DNA from: an uncultured Flavobacteriales bacterium
GTDB taxonomy: Bacteria; Bacteroidota; Bacteroidia; Flavobacteriales_G; Salibacteraceae
Direction: 5' to 3'
Assembly: GCA_937899835.1 (NCBI GenBank)
Contig: CALCCE010000237.1
Coordinates: forward strand, 1-53,007
DNA: 53,007 nucleotides
The stretch's first letter is position 1. Every line of letters begins with the position of its first letter. The translations under genes and the position numbers were made by a program. This document shows positions 1-7,883 of this stretch, piece by piece. The notes beneath the pieces are model-generated. The model ran no database searches and was not told the DNA's origin. It saw nothing but the letters and a program-made list of their open reading frames with translations.

Positions 1-686
1 GAGTTGTTGAGGACCATTCCCGGAATTTCAGGAACGATGTGTTTGACCTTGGTAGGGTCGCCTGGAGCAGGGCCCGATTTGAAGGCCACTTCAAACAGGT
101 TGTCGTAAATGCTTAGCCCACACGCACCGGCACCATAATAGTTGCCCATGTCGCCCCAAATCCAGGTAGAAGGCACCGAATAGTCAGGGAAGATACGGTC
201 ATCGGCAATGATTTGCCCCGTAATCGAATCAATGCCCAATTGCTGGACAGCCTTGACCCATTTTCTTATAAAATTACCGTAATGATCTTTGAAATAACGT
301 GAGCCAAGGGCGGGGTCGCCACCACCAATAAGCCATAAGTCACCCAGTAATACCAGGTTAGTATCACCATCGACCACCAAAGTATCGAAAGTGCCAACAT
401 ATCCGATGGTGGTCTCGAAGCAATGGTTGGGGCCTAAGGTTTCCAAAATAGCTGCGGTAGTCACCACTTTGAGGCTGGAGGCCGGTACCAAACTCAAATC
501 GGGTTGGTGCGAAGCAATCGTGGTACCACTGTCGATGTAGAGGGCCATGAACCCCAGGGAAGCCGTGCGCAGTTCGGGGTCGGCGGCCAACTTGACCACC
601 TGTTTTTGCAAGGCATTGGCAGGTTTTACTTGTGCTTGTAGCAAGCTATAGAAACCAAAACACAGCGAAAAAAGGAACCACCGCAT
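1..686 (-). CDS. dacB: D-alanyl-D-alanine carboxypeptidase/endopeptidase, PBP4 family (partial, 3' end outside window)
   Basis: Translating the minus strand from the ATG at 684-686 gives an open frame of 228 codons that runs off the left edge. It opens with a signal peptide (hydrophobic residues 3-17 ending LLQAQ), so the enzyme is exported. Near residue 70 lies P-A-S-S-L-K-V-V-T, which fits the SxxK catalytic serine motif of peptidase family S13. The following stretch (GGGDPAL, then the Y-G-A-G-A-C-G-L-S region) also resembles DacB/PBP4. The known role is trimming and cleaving peptidoglycan cross-links in the periplasm. The later SxN and KTG motifs would lie beyond the window. A CAAAAGTA box (reverse TACTTTTG) at 691-698 gives a promoter only a few bases from the start. 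The gene is divergent from paaI. Confidence 0.88.
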   Translation of the reverse strand, partial: MRWFLFSLCFGFYSLLQAQVKPANALQKQVVKLAADPELRTASLGFMALYIDSGTTIASHQPDLSLVPASSLKVVTTAAILETLGPNHCFETTIGYVGTFDTLVVDGDTNLVLLGDLWLIGGGDPALGSRYFKDHYGNFIRKWVKAVQQLGIDSITGQIIADDRIFPDYSVPSTWIWGDMGNYYGAGACGLSIYDNLFEVAFKSGPAPGDPTKVKHIVPEIPGMVLNN

Positions 687-690
687 TACC

Positions 691-753
691 CAAAAGTAAA
701 CAATGCCCTATCTGGCTTTGCGGTATGATTCAAGAGTTATTTACCTAATTTTG
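691..753. promoter_or_regulatory. Divergent promoter region between dacB and paaI
   Basis: On the minus strand TACTTTTG (plus 691-698) precedes dacB, and on the plus strand TAATTTTG (746-753) precedes paaI. Both match the Bacteroidota -7 consensus TAnnTTTG. A TTTG at 717-720 could act as the -33 element for paaI, although the spacing is a little long. Inferred from consensus only. Confidence 0.5.
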
Positions 754-767
754 AACAATCAAAATCA

Positions 768-1211
768 ATGTTCTTGGAACCTAAAGCACTCGCCACAAAG
801 GTGGTAGACCAGATGTACGAACACGATGCATTCAGCCAATGGCTGGGCATTCGAAGGGTCTCCGAAGGTCCTGGTAGTTCGGTATTGCAATTGACTGTTC
901 GGCCGGAGATGCTCAACGGCTTTCACATTTTGCACGGTGGCATCACCTATTCCCTGGCCGATTCTGCTTTGGCCTTTGCTGCCAATTCTCACGGGCGTAG
1001 GGCGGTATCGGTCGAAACTTCCATCTCTCACCTCGAACCTTGCCATGCCGGCGATGTGCTCACGGCAACTACTCAGGAGCAGAGCCGTTCCAATAAAATT
1101 GCCATTTACCACGTCACCATCACCAACCAAAAAGGCACCAAGGTGGCCCTTTTCAAAGGCACGGTCTACCGCACTGCAAAGCCTTGGTTTCCCGAAGAAA
1201 AGACTTCCTAA
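768..1211 (+). CDS. paaI: PaaI-type hotdog-fold acyl-CoA thioesterase
   Basis: A 147-residue protein, normal length for PaaI. Residues 49-74 carry the family signature: N50, H56-G57-G58 and L-A-D65, where the aspartate corresponds to the catalytic Asp of PaaI thioesterases, followed by A-A-N-S. PaaI hydrolyses ring-hydroxylated or stalled phenylacetyl-CoA intermediates in the cytoplasm, releasing CoA and protecting the phenylacetate pathway from dead ends. It is the first gene of a plus-strand run paaI-paaJ-paaY and has its own TAATTTTG promoter box 15 bases upstream. The 73-base gap to paaJ contains a second promoter box, so paaJ may also be transcribed separately. Assignment to the phenylacetate pathway rests on both the motif and the neighbours. 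Confidence 0.9.
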   Translation: MFLEPKALATKVVDQMYEHDAFSQWLGIRRVSEGPGSSVLQLTVRPEMLNGFHILHGGITYSLADSALAFAANSHGRRAVSVETSISHLEPCHAGDVLTATTQEQSRSNKIAIYHVTITNQKGTKVALFKGTVYRTAKPWFPEEKTS

Positions 1212-1245
1212 GCGGAGTGGGTTAGGCCATACTTCTACTTTGTGG

Positions 1246-1253
1246 TAATTTTG
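1246..1253 (+). promoter_or_regulatory. -7 promoter box for paaJ
   Basis: TAATTTTG, an exact match to TAnnTTTG, lies 31 bases before the paaJ ATG at 1285. No convincing -33 box was identified. Confidence 0.4.
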
Positions 1254-1284
1254 ACGCTCACCAGAACGCCTAAAAGTGGACACC

Positions 1285-2490
1285 ATGAAAGAAGCCTTTG
1301 TGATTGATGGGGTGCGGACCGCCATCGGAAAATTCACTGGAACCTTATCTCCCGTCAGAGCCGATGAACTGGCCGCCTTGCCCATCAAACACCTGATGGA
1401 GCGCTTCCCTCAAATTGACCCAAGCGAAATTGACGATGTAATTATCGGCTGTGCCAACCAGGCCGGCGAAGACAACCGAAACGTAGCCCGGATGGCCCTC
1501 TTGCTGGCCGGTTTGCCTTGGTCGGTTCCCGGTGAAACCGTTAACCGTTTGTGTGCTTCTGGCATGTCGTCGGTGATTCACGCCAACCGGGCCATTCATA
1601 CCGGCGATGGCGACCTGTTCATTGCAGGTGGAGTAGAACACATGACCCGTGGACCCTGGGTTATCTCCAAAGTATCCAAACCTTATGGTCGGGATGCCGC
1701 CATGCACGACAGCAGTTTTGGGTGGCGTTTTGTGAATCCTAAAATGAAAGAACTCTATGGCACCCACGCCATGGGTGAAACCGCTGAAAACCTGGTAGAT
1801 CAATACCACATCAGTCGGGAAGATCAGGACAAATTTGCCGCTTGGTCGCAAGCCAAAGCCCTGCAGGCCCGCGAAAGTGGTCGTTTGGCCCGTGAGATCA
1901 TTCCGGTATCCATTCCACAGCGCAAAGCCGATCCCATTATTTTCGATCAGGATGAGTTCATCCGCCCTGGCACTACAGCACAGGTATTGGCCAAGTTGCG
2001 GCCTGCCTTCCGCAAAGAAGGTACGGTCACCGCTGGCAATGCCTCCGGCCTCAACGATGGAGCTGCCGCCTTGCTGGTGGCTTCCGGTGAAGCGGTCGCC
2101 AGGCACAGCTTGCAGCCCATGGCCCGCATTGTGTCTTCTGGTGTAGTGGGTGTAGAGCCGCGCATTATGGGCATTGGCCCGGTAGGTGCTACCCGCAAAG
2201 CCCTTTCCAAGGCTGGTTTGACCCTCGACCAAATGGACGTGATCGAAATCAACGAAGCGTTTGCTGCTCAGAGCCTGGCTTGTACCCGTGAATTAGGCCT
2301 GGCCGACGACGATCCAAGAATCAATCCTAATGGTGGTGCCATCGCCATCGGACACCCCTTGGGCGTAACCGGTGCCCGGATTGTGGCCTCAGCCGCCCGC
2401 GAATTGGTGGAGCAAAACAAGCGCTACGCCCTTTGCACCATGTGCATTGGAGTAGGGCAGGGCTACGCCGTAATCTTGGAACGGGCCTAA
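1285..2490 (+). CDS. paaJ: 3-oxoadipyl-CoA / 3-oxo-5,6-dehydrosuberyl-CoA thiolase
   Basis: A 401-residue thiolase, the usual length for PaaJ/PcaF. I chose the ATG at 1285 (MKEAFVIDGVRTAIG, the canonical thiolase start) over an in-frame GTG at 1276 that adds only three residues. The acyl-accepting cysteine is Cys90 in NRLCASGM. The remaining catalytic signatures are present: NEAFAAQ, the glycine-rich GGAIAIGHPLGVTGAR with its histidine, and the C-terminal C-I-G-V-G-Q-G with the general-base cysteine. PaaJ performs the two beta-ketothiolase steps of phenylacetate catabolism, yielding acetyl-CoA and finally succinyl-CoA. The PcaF role in the beta-ketoadipate pathway is indistinguishable by sequence. 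The flanking paaI and paaY favour PaaJ. The stop codon abuts the start of paaY directly. Confidence 0.9.
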   Translation: MKEAFVIDGVRTAIGKFTGTLSPVRADELAALPIKHLMERFPQIDPSEIDDVIIGCANQAGEDNRNVARMALLLAGLPWSVPGETVNRLCASGMSSVIHANRAIHTGDGDLFIAGGVEHMTRGPWVISKVSKPYGRDAAMHDSSFGWRFVNPKMKELYGTHAMGETAENLVDQYHISREDQDKFAAWSQAKALQARESGRLAREIIPVSIPQRKADPIIFDQDEFIRPGTTAQVLAKLRPAFRKEGTVTAGNASGLNDGAAALLVASGEAVARHSLQPMARIVSSGVVGVEPRIMGIGPVGATRKALSKAGLTLDQMDVIEINEAFAAQSLACTRELGLADDDPRINPNGGAIAIGHPLGVTGARIVASAARELVEQNKRYALCTMCIGVGQGYAVILERA

Positions 2491-3087
2491 ATGATTTACC
2501 GCTACAAAGGCTTCACTCCGGTAGTGCACGAAAGTGCGTTCGTTCATCCGCAAGCTGCGGTCACTGGCAATGTTGTGATCGGAGAAAAAGTATACATCGG
2601 ACCAGGAGCCGCCATACGTGGCGATTGGGGTGGGATTGTGATCGAAAAGGGCTGCAATGTGCAGGAAAATTGCACCATCCACATGTTTCCAGGCATCACG
2701 GTAAGGTTGGAAGAAGGGGCTCATATTGGTCATGGGGCCATTATACACGGTGCTCATATTGGGCAAAACGTGTTGGTGGGCATGAATGCGGTAGTAATGG
2801 ATAACGTAAAAGTGGGTGCAGGCAGCATCATTGGAGCCTTGGCGTTTGTTCCTGCCGATACTGAGATTCCGGAGCGAAGTTTAGCCGTAGGGAACCCTGC
2901 TCGGATTGTGAAAACGGTGAGTGATAAAATGTTGGCTTGGAAAACCAAAGGCACGGCCCTGTACCAATCTTTGCCGGCTGAGATGAACGCGCATTGGGAA
3001 TCCTGCGAACCTTTGCGGGAAATTCCAGAAGATCAACCGGATCAGGAAGTGTTGTTCCAGACTTGGAACGAGATTCGCGAAACTTAA
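2491..3087 (+). CDS. paaY: PaaY-type hexapeptide-repeat (gamma-carbonic-anhydrase-like) thioesterase
   Basis: A 198-residue left-handed beta-helix protein whose ATG follows the paaJ stop without a gap, so the two are probably co-translated. Hexapeptide turns are visible through residues 10-130 (for example VTGNVVIGEKVYIGPGAAIRG and GSIIGALAFVPADTEIP). Histidines in CTIHMF, AHIGHGAIIHGAHIG fit the metal site of gamma-carbonic-anhydrase-like proteins. A C-terminal alpha-helical tail (residues 145-198) is as expected for PaaY, which acts as a CoA thioesterase on 2-hydroxycyclohepta-trienecarboxyl-CoA and related dead-end products. The context after paaI and paaJ supports this over a generic acyltransferase. 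A REP-like palindrome lies 110 bases downstream. Confidence 0.88.
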   Translation: MIYRYKGFTPVVHESAFVHPQAAVTGNVVIGEKVYIGPGAAIRGDWGGIVIEKGCNVQENCTIHMFPGITVRLEEGAHIGHGAIIHGAHIGQNVLVGMNAVVMDNVKVGAGSIIGALAFVPADTEIPERSLAVGNPARIVKTVSDKMLAWKTKGTALYQSLPAEMNAHWESCEPLREIPEDQPDQEVLFQTWNEIRET

Positions 3088-3196
3088 GGTTCTTCGTAAA
3101 AAAAACTGAGGCTTTCCTGATCCTTGAGCGGACCGTGTCAGTCTACTGGCTGAGCCGATGGGCTGGGGTATTTTGAAACTATATTTTCTTATTCAT

Positions 3197-3228
3197 CCCG
3201 GGGGGCTCGACTTCGCTCGACGACCGGG
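3197..3228. repeat. REP-like palindrome between convergent genes, possible terminator
   Basis: The segment can fold with CCCGG pairing to CCGGG at the base and TCGA to TCGA around a CTTCGC loop. Read on the minus strand its core is TCGAGCGAAGTCGA, which resembles the GAGCGAAGTCGA palindromes I recall as dispersed intergenic repeats in Bacteroidota genomes. It lies between the ends of paaY and the convergent TPR gene, where a bidirectional terminator would be expected. I saw no second copy in this window. Confidence 0.45.
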
Positions 3229-3232
3229 AGAA

Positions 3233-3958
3233 TTACGAAGCCACTCGCAGCGAACTGTCCGAATTGAAGGACTTGCCTTTACTGGCCTGACTAGTAAGTA
3301 CAGGATCAAGGCGATAAGCCATTTCAAAATCCTCTTTAGCACCTTGTGCATCATCCAACAACTTTCGAAACTTCGAGCGTTGCAAGTAAGCATTCGCCGA
3401 ATGCGGATTGATCCGTACCGCTTGATTGAGGTCCAGTAGCGCTTTCTCGTCCATGTCCAACAACGAATACAAACGGGCCCGCTGGATGTAGCCGTGTTCG
3501 TTTTGTGGTTCCAGGGCAATAGCGAGGTTGTATTCTTGCAGCGCTTCCTGGTAGCGCAACAAGCGTTGCTTTGCGAAAGCCGAATAGAACCAACCTTGAT
3601 AAGAACTACTGTTGATTTGAACCACCGCCTGGAAAAATTTCAGGGCTTTTTCGTAGTTCTTGGAGCGCAGGTAGTGAATGCCCGATTTTAAGTATTTGAT
3701 CACCCACCGACGGGTGAACACGTTGTCGATCCAACGCAGTTGTTCTTTGTTAGGTAAAATCAGTTCTTTGTCATGGTCCAGTAACATCAGGTAGAACTCC
3801 ATGCAGGGGATGTCTACCGGATCCTCCCAGAGTTGACCATCTAAATAGTCAATCCAAATGGCCAGTGCCTTTCCTTTCAAAGCGGCCCAGGCATCTTTAT
3901 CATACCCTTCAGGCCGAGGAAAAGAATTGATTTGGGTGTGCACAGCTTCTATTTTCAT
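3233..3958 (-). CDS. Tetratricopeptide-repeat protein of unknown function
   Basis: The protein has 241 residues from the ATG at 3956-3958 (MKIEAVHTQINSFPRPEGYD). An in-frame upstream start at 4015 would add 19 polar residues and looks less natural. Residues 1-90 hold an uncharacterised helical region with several tryptophans and no signal peptide, so it is probably cytoplasmic. From about residue 95 to 220 there are three to four TPR units (the A-L-x-x-F/Y, N-P-x-x-A pattern, for example YEKALKFFQAVVQINSSSYQGW and DMDEKALLDLNQAVRINPHSANAY). TPRs are protein-protein interaction scaffolds. No partner is evident: the gene is alone on its strand, convergent with paaY and divergent from a glycosyltransferase. 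The family of the N-terminal part is not recognised. Confidence 0.75.
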   Translation of the reverse strand: MKIEAVHTQINSFPRPEGYDKDAWAALKGKALAIWIDYLDGQLWEDPVDIPCMEFYLMLLDHDKELILPNKEQLRWIDNVFTRRWVIKYLKSGIHYLRSKNYEKALKFFQAVVQINSSSYQGWFYSAFAKQRLLRYQEALQEYNLAIALEPQNEHGYIQRARLYSLLDMDEKALLDLNQAVRINPHSANAYLQRSKFRKLLDDAQGAKEDFEMAYRLDPVLTSQASKGKSFNSDSSLRVAS

Positions 3959-4292
3959 ACTTGTGCTTTTTTGGTGAGTGACCCATTGTTTTTTATTAGA
4001 ATAACTTAACCTCAATACTTACTACTAAAAACCTGTTTTAGTGTTATTTAGTTTCATGCTGGGCGTTAATTTTCAGGGAGTTATCAACTAATTATAAAGC
4101 TGTTGCTAACAGGTTTTCAACCAATTGGATTAAAAAGCCAAATAAAATTTGGTTTCGGAGTCTTGGTGAGTGATTCTGATAAGGTTAGCTTAACAATCAT
4201 CTTCGTTTTAGCTGGAAGAATTTGGACAGTTGAGCACATCTACACTGAAATTGTGTGGGCCTTTCTGATTCTCTTTTACCTTCGCGGAGCGC
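3959..4292. other. AT-rich intergenic region with small inverted repeats
   Basis: About 330 bases lie between the divergent TPR and GT4 genes. No gene is seen. Two short perfect inverted repeats stand out: ACTAAAA and TTTTAGT around five bases (4024-4042), and CCAAAT and ATTTGG around three bases (4138-4152). A promoter box for the GT4 gene lies at 4277-4284. The inverted repeats could be operators, but nothing else supports that. Confidence 0.3.
4277..4284 (+). promoter_or_regulatory. -7 promoter box for the GT4 gene
   Basis: TACCTTCG is one base from TAnnTTTG and lies nine bases from the ATG at 4293. A TTG at 4251-4253 is suitably spaced to serve as the -33 element. Confidence 0.4.
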
Positions 4293-5387
4293 ATGAAAAA
4301 AAACGTTGCCAAGCTGAGAATTTGCCATTGTTTATGGACTGGCGAGGTGGGAGGCATTGAACGGGTAACTACTACCTTGGTACTCGCCCAAAAGCAAAAG
4401 CATACCGTTGGGGTACTCTTTGGCAAAGCCGGCGGACCTTTTTACCAGCAGTTGCGCACAGCGGGCGTTCCGGCCCACATCCTGGGCATGAAAAGCGGGT
4501 TCACCTTTTCGCCAAGGCTCCTTCAGCAGGCGACCTCTTTTTTTCAGCAATTTGATGTCATTCACCTGCAAGCCTTCAACTATTTGCTTTGGATTGCAGC
4601 ATTCCGCTCGGGAAAAAAGATTGTGTTCACCTTTCACAGCTTGACTTCCCTGCGAAAGAAGCCCAACTGGCGCGACCGAATCAGCAAACGCTTCATGGCC
4701 AGCAGCCTCAAAAAATCAGTGCATCAGGTCACTACCGTTTCGCAGTTTGCCCGGCAGCACCTCGAAAAAGAATTTCCGGGCATCGACATTGAGGTCGTCC
4801 CCAATTGTATTTTACCGCTTCCTCAGGGCGAGCCCTTGACCCGAAAGGCTTTGGACATTCCTGCAGATGCGCCCGTTCTGCTCACCTACGGCCGGTTGGT
4901 ATGGCACAAGCGGGTGGATTGGGTGGTGGAACGCCTCCAAACGTTACTGCCCCAATTTCCCAACCTGGTGTACATCATTGAGGGCGAAGGTCCCGAAAAA
5001 GCACGCTTGCAATCCTTGGTGCAACAACACAACCTGGAAGCACACGTAAAATTCCCAGGGTTCTCAGATCGCATTTTTGACCTATTGCCAATAGCGGATG
5101 CCTGTGTGTTTCCTTCCCATGCCGAATCCTTTGGCCTGGTTTCTCTGGAATGCCTGCAAGCGGGGAAAGCTCCTTTTGTGTTGGCCGACGGTGGTGGATT
5201 AGCGGAAGTGTTGGCTCCCTTGGAACAAGGCCGTTTCGTGGCCGAAACGCCCGACGAATTGATGCAAAAGGTGGCACAATGGCTTTTGGATCAGCCTCAA
5301 AAGCCGAATAAAGACTGGAAACGGTTGCTGCGGAATTATGATGCGAACGCCATTGCCGAACGCTACTACCAACATTACACTGCGTAA
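4293..5387 (+). CDS. GT4-family glycosyltransferase
   Basis: A 364-residue GT-B fold glycosyltransferase. The N-terminal Rossmann domain (residues 8-175) includes the G-E-V-G-G-I-E-R loop typical of GT4 enzymes. The C-terminal nucleotide-sugar domain begins near residue 190 (VLLTYGRLVWHKRVD) and holds the donor-binding E-x7-E motif at E278 and E286 (ESFGLVSLE). There is no signal peptide, so it acts at the cytoplasmic membrane face, transferring a sugar to a lipid-linked or protein-linked acceptor. Sugar and acceptor cannot be told from sequence. It has its own promoter, and its stop lies one base from the stop of the convergent formyltransferase-like gene. A role in surface polysaccharide assembly with the downstream loci is inferred. 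Confidence 0.85.
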   Translation: MKKNVAKLRICHCLWTGEVGGIERVTTTLVLAQKQKHTVGVLFGKAGGPFYQQLRTAGVPAHILGMKSGFTFSPRLLQQATSFFQQFDVIHLQAFNYLLWIAAFRSGKKIVFTFHSLTSLRKKPNWRDRISKRFMASSLKKSVHQVTTVSQFARQHLEKEFPGIDIEVVPNCILPLPQGEPLTRKALDIPADAPVLLTYGRLVWHKRVDWVVERLQTLLPQFPNLVYIIEGEGPEKARLQSLVQQHNLEAHVKFPGFSDRIFDLLPIADACVFPSHAESFGLVSLECLQAGKAPFVLADGGGLAEVLAPLEQGRFVAETPDELMQKVAQWLLDQPQKPNKDWKRLLRNYDANAIAERYYQHYTA

Positions 5388-5388
5388 A

Positions 5389-7104
5389 TTACCCTCGTTT
5401 CAATAGCCAGGATAGCCTTTGCTGGCGCAAGCTGGCATTTCCCCACACCCATTGGTAGCGCATGCTATCGATCAGGGTTACTTCGCCCACAGCCGATAAG
5501 GTGTGCAAACCATCGGGGCCCGGACCACCGGCAAGCGGATCGATGCGGGCCACTTCTGTTTCTTCGTAGTGATCGGGTGTTAAAGTGTTGATTTTGAGCA
5601 GGCGCACCCTGCCTCCGTATACTTCAGAACTGTCTTGAGCAGGGCGATACAAGTCCCCTTGCCACCAAAAGGGTGTACCCGCCGGGCGGGAAGCACGGAT
5701 GTCGATCTTCACCGGATTGCCTGGATGAGGCCTCCAAGGACCGTCCCAAGAGTCACTGTGGAACAAATGAAGTTTGTAATTGGCTCCGTCCCGGGCATCG
5801 GTAGCCCACATCCACCACCGGTCTTCAACTTTCAATACGGACGCATCGCCGGCCGGAAAATTGGGAAAAACAATGCGGGCTTCGCCTACCTCTGTTGGAA
5901 TACGGTTTATCGGATAGGCGGCCAGTTGTCCCGATTGACTGGCTTCCGGCAACACCCATTGGGTACCTTCCTGCTGTATCAAAAAGGGATAACTCAAATG
6001 GTGCCCGGGTTGCAGCACCGGGCGCGGTTGCGAAAATGTTTCTCCAAAGCGCACTGACTCGGTGATGATGCCTTCCCGACTTTGGTAATCCAATTGCTCG
6101 GCCAACACGTGCAGTTGCCCGTCGTCCCAAAAACCAAAGGGATCTGCCAGGTAGTAACGCTGGGGAGCTTCGGGCAGCCATTGAATATCTTTTGCAGGAG
6201 GCAAGCCTTGCTCCGCAATGGCTTGAATGGAGCGTGGCACCACACCCACCGTCCAATGGGGTTCGTAGTGCAACAGCCGCCAGGCTTTGCGCCATTTGCG
6301 TAGTGTTTGCCGCAGCACAAAGCCAAGCATTTGTGCGTTGGTCGGGTTGCGGTAAATGGGCGCCCGGGTCTTAGAAGGTGGTTGATCTACCCGATGGGTG
6401 ATGCCCGCCTGAAGCTCACGCACCACTTGAGCCGGCCATTGTGCACTTTCGGCATAAAGTGCTTCCCGGTTGGCCCGATAGGAAGCAAAATTGGTTTTCA
6501 AATACCCTTTTTGCAGCGGTATCCCGCCATCCAAACGGTCGGTGAGGCGTTGCAGTAAAGCGCCAGTAACCGGGTCACCGTGATAGATCTCCCAAAAACA
6601 CGCGGGTAGCCCTCGGTATTTCAATTCATCGGCGTGGTGAAACGACCAAACGCCATAGCGGGCACTTTCCAGCACCTTGCCCCGAATGATGTTGAAGCCA
6701 AACCGCAAAACAAGGTCAAGTTCATGAGCGGCAATCTGTTGTACATCGGCCTCGGTGAAGTATTGCGAAAACTTGCCCTTGCGCTGTACCACACAGGCCA
6801 TGCGCTTCACACCTTGCAGTTCGTCTCTCAAGTCTACCGCCTTTAATTGCTGCGATTTTCGATTCACTTTTTTGCTGAAGCGTTTCCACCACAGGTAGCG
6901 AACGTTTTTGAGTTTTTTGAGCAGCGGAAGTTTGGGCAAAGCCGGGGTTTCGTCCATGATGAGCAACTCTACCGATACCCCTGGCACAGCCGTGAGGTGG
7001 CGAATGCAATCGGCCTGCCAGCGTTGAAAATGGAGGCTGCGCGCCATGATCCCTACCCGAATTTTGGGTAAGGAAATAGCGGTAGCAGAAGGGCGATCCG
7101 GCAT
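5389..7104 (-). CDS. Formyltransferase-like / GINT1-type beta-propeller fusion, probable glycan-modifying protein
   Basis: A 571-residue two-part protein. Residues 15-240 resemble the formyltransferase fold. S154-F-H156 followed by LKYRG corresponds to the N-x-H...RG active-site loop, with serine in place of asparagine, and L-D192-G-G-I-P-L-Q corresponds to the catalytic aspartate region. Residues 290-560 resemble the five-bladed propeller at the N-terminus of glucosamine inositolphosphorylceramide transferase (GINT1); the Y-L-A-D-P-F-G-F-W-D-D-G motif near 318-329 is characteristic. Similar proteins occur in bacterial polysaccharide loci, so amino-sugar formylation or transfer is plausible but unproven. 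The gene is convergent with the GT4 gene and divergent from the outer-membrane protein gene. No signal peptide is seen. Confidence 0.65.
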   Translation of the reverse strand: MPDRPSATAISLPKIRVGIMARSLHFQRWQADCIRHLTAVPGVSVELLIMDETPALPKLPLLKKLKNVRYLWWKRFSKKVNRKSQQLKAVDLRDELQGVKRMACVVQRKGKFSQYFTEADVQQIAAHELDLVLRFGFNIIRGKVLESARYGVWSFHHADELKYRGLPACFWEIYHGDPVTGALLQRLTDRLDGGIPLQKGYLKTNFASYRANREALYAESAQWPAQVVRELQAGITHRVDQPPSKTRAPIYRNPTNAQMLGFVLRQTLRKWRKAWRLLHYEPHWTVGVVPRSIQAIAEQGLPPAKDIQWLPEAPQRYYLADPFGFWDDGQLHVLAEQLDYQSREGIITESVRFGETFSQPRPVLQPGHHLSYPFLIQQEGTQWVLPEASQSGQLAAYPINRIPTEVGEARIVFPNFPAGDASVLKVEDRWWMWATDARDGANYKLHLFHSDSWDGPWRPHPGNPVKIDIRASRPAGTPFWWQGDLYRPAQDSSEVYGGRVRLLKINTLTPDHYEETEVARIDPLAGGPGPDGLHTLSAVGEVTLIDSMRYQWVWGNASLRQQRLSWLLKRG

Positions 7105-7250
7105 GCGCTAAAACTACAACCTTTGCCCCGATTAGGCTGCTTTCGTGTTTTCAAACCCTATGAATCGTCGATTCTTTGGTCAAAGCAGGGCAAAGAAGCG
7201 TTGCATTTGGTAATTTTCCACTGATATTCTGTTAACGCTAAGGTTTCTCT

Positions 7251-7883
7251 ATGCAGCATTCTACCTTCGCTCCTTTCAAGCTCTTGTTTCTGTTCAGCCT
7301 TCTTTTGGTGCTGGGGTGGCACCCTGCCATGGCCCAGGACCAAGCCGAGAAGGAGGATAAAGACGAAAAAAAGAAATCGAAGAAATCCTGGACGTTGCAC
7401 CACACCCTGGATGGTGGCTATAGCTTCGGCATACAGCAGTCCAACGAGCAAGTGATTACTCAATCCGGATTGGTGGGCAGTTATACCGCTCAGCTGCGGG
7501 TTTCCAACCGGATTTACTACGGTTTGGGTTTTGGATACGAACAATTTGAATACGAAACTTTTCTTCCCATCTACCTCGATTTCAAAGGAAAACTGAGGAA
7601 AAAAGACAACTCGCCCTATCTTTCGACTCAGTTGGGCTACGCCATTGGGTCAAACGATTCTTACCTGCAATTCGTGGACTATACCTACCGCGGTGGGTTG
7701 TTTTTCAGCTCCGGTGTAGGCTATAAGTTTTCTGTGAAAGACCGCTTTTCCTGCCTGATGAGTGTGGCCTATAAGCACCAGTTTGCGCACGTGCGTTACG
7801 AAACTTTTGATGGAGAGACCTACCGGGAAGAATTGAATTTTGACCTGGTGATGTTTCGTTTCGGAATCATTTTGCCCGACTGA
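7251..7883 (+). CDS. Outer-membrane beta-barrel protein, unknown function
   Basis: A 210-residue exported protein. A signal peptide of about 29 residues (hydrophobic FKLLFLFSLLLVLGW, cleavage after PAMAQ) is followed by a strikingly charged linker of Lys, Asp and Glu at residues 30-47. After that come alternating hydrophobic and polar strands rich in Tyr and Gly, with C-terminal VMFRFGIILPD, as expected for a small outer-membrane barrel. The stop overlaps the start of the CotH-like gene by one base (TGATG), so the two are translationally coupled. That suggests a shared job at the cell surface, for example anchoring or chaperoning the secreted kinase-like protein. No specific family is recognised. 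Confidence 0.65.
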   Translation: MQHSTFAPFKLLFLFSLLLVLGWHPAMAQDQAEKEDKDEKKKSKKSWTLHHTLDGGYSFGIQQSNEQVITQSGLVGSYTAQLRVSNRIYYGLGFGYEQFEYETFLPIYLDFKGKLRKKDNSPYLSTQLGYAIGSNDSYLQFVDYTYRGGLFFSSGVGYKFSVKDRFSCLMSVAYKHQFAHVRYETFDGETYREELNFDLVMFRFGIILPD

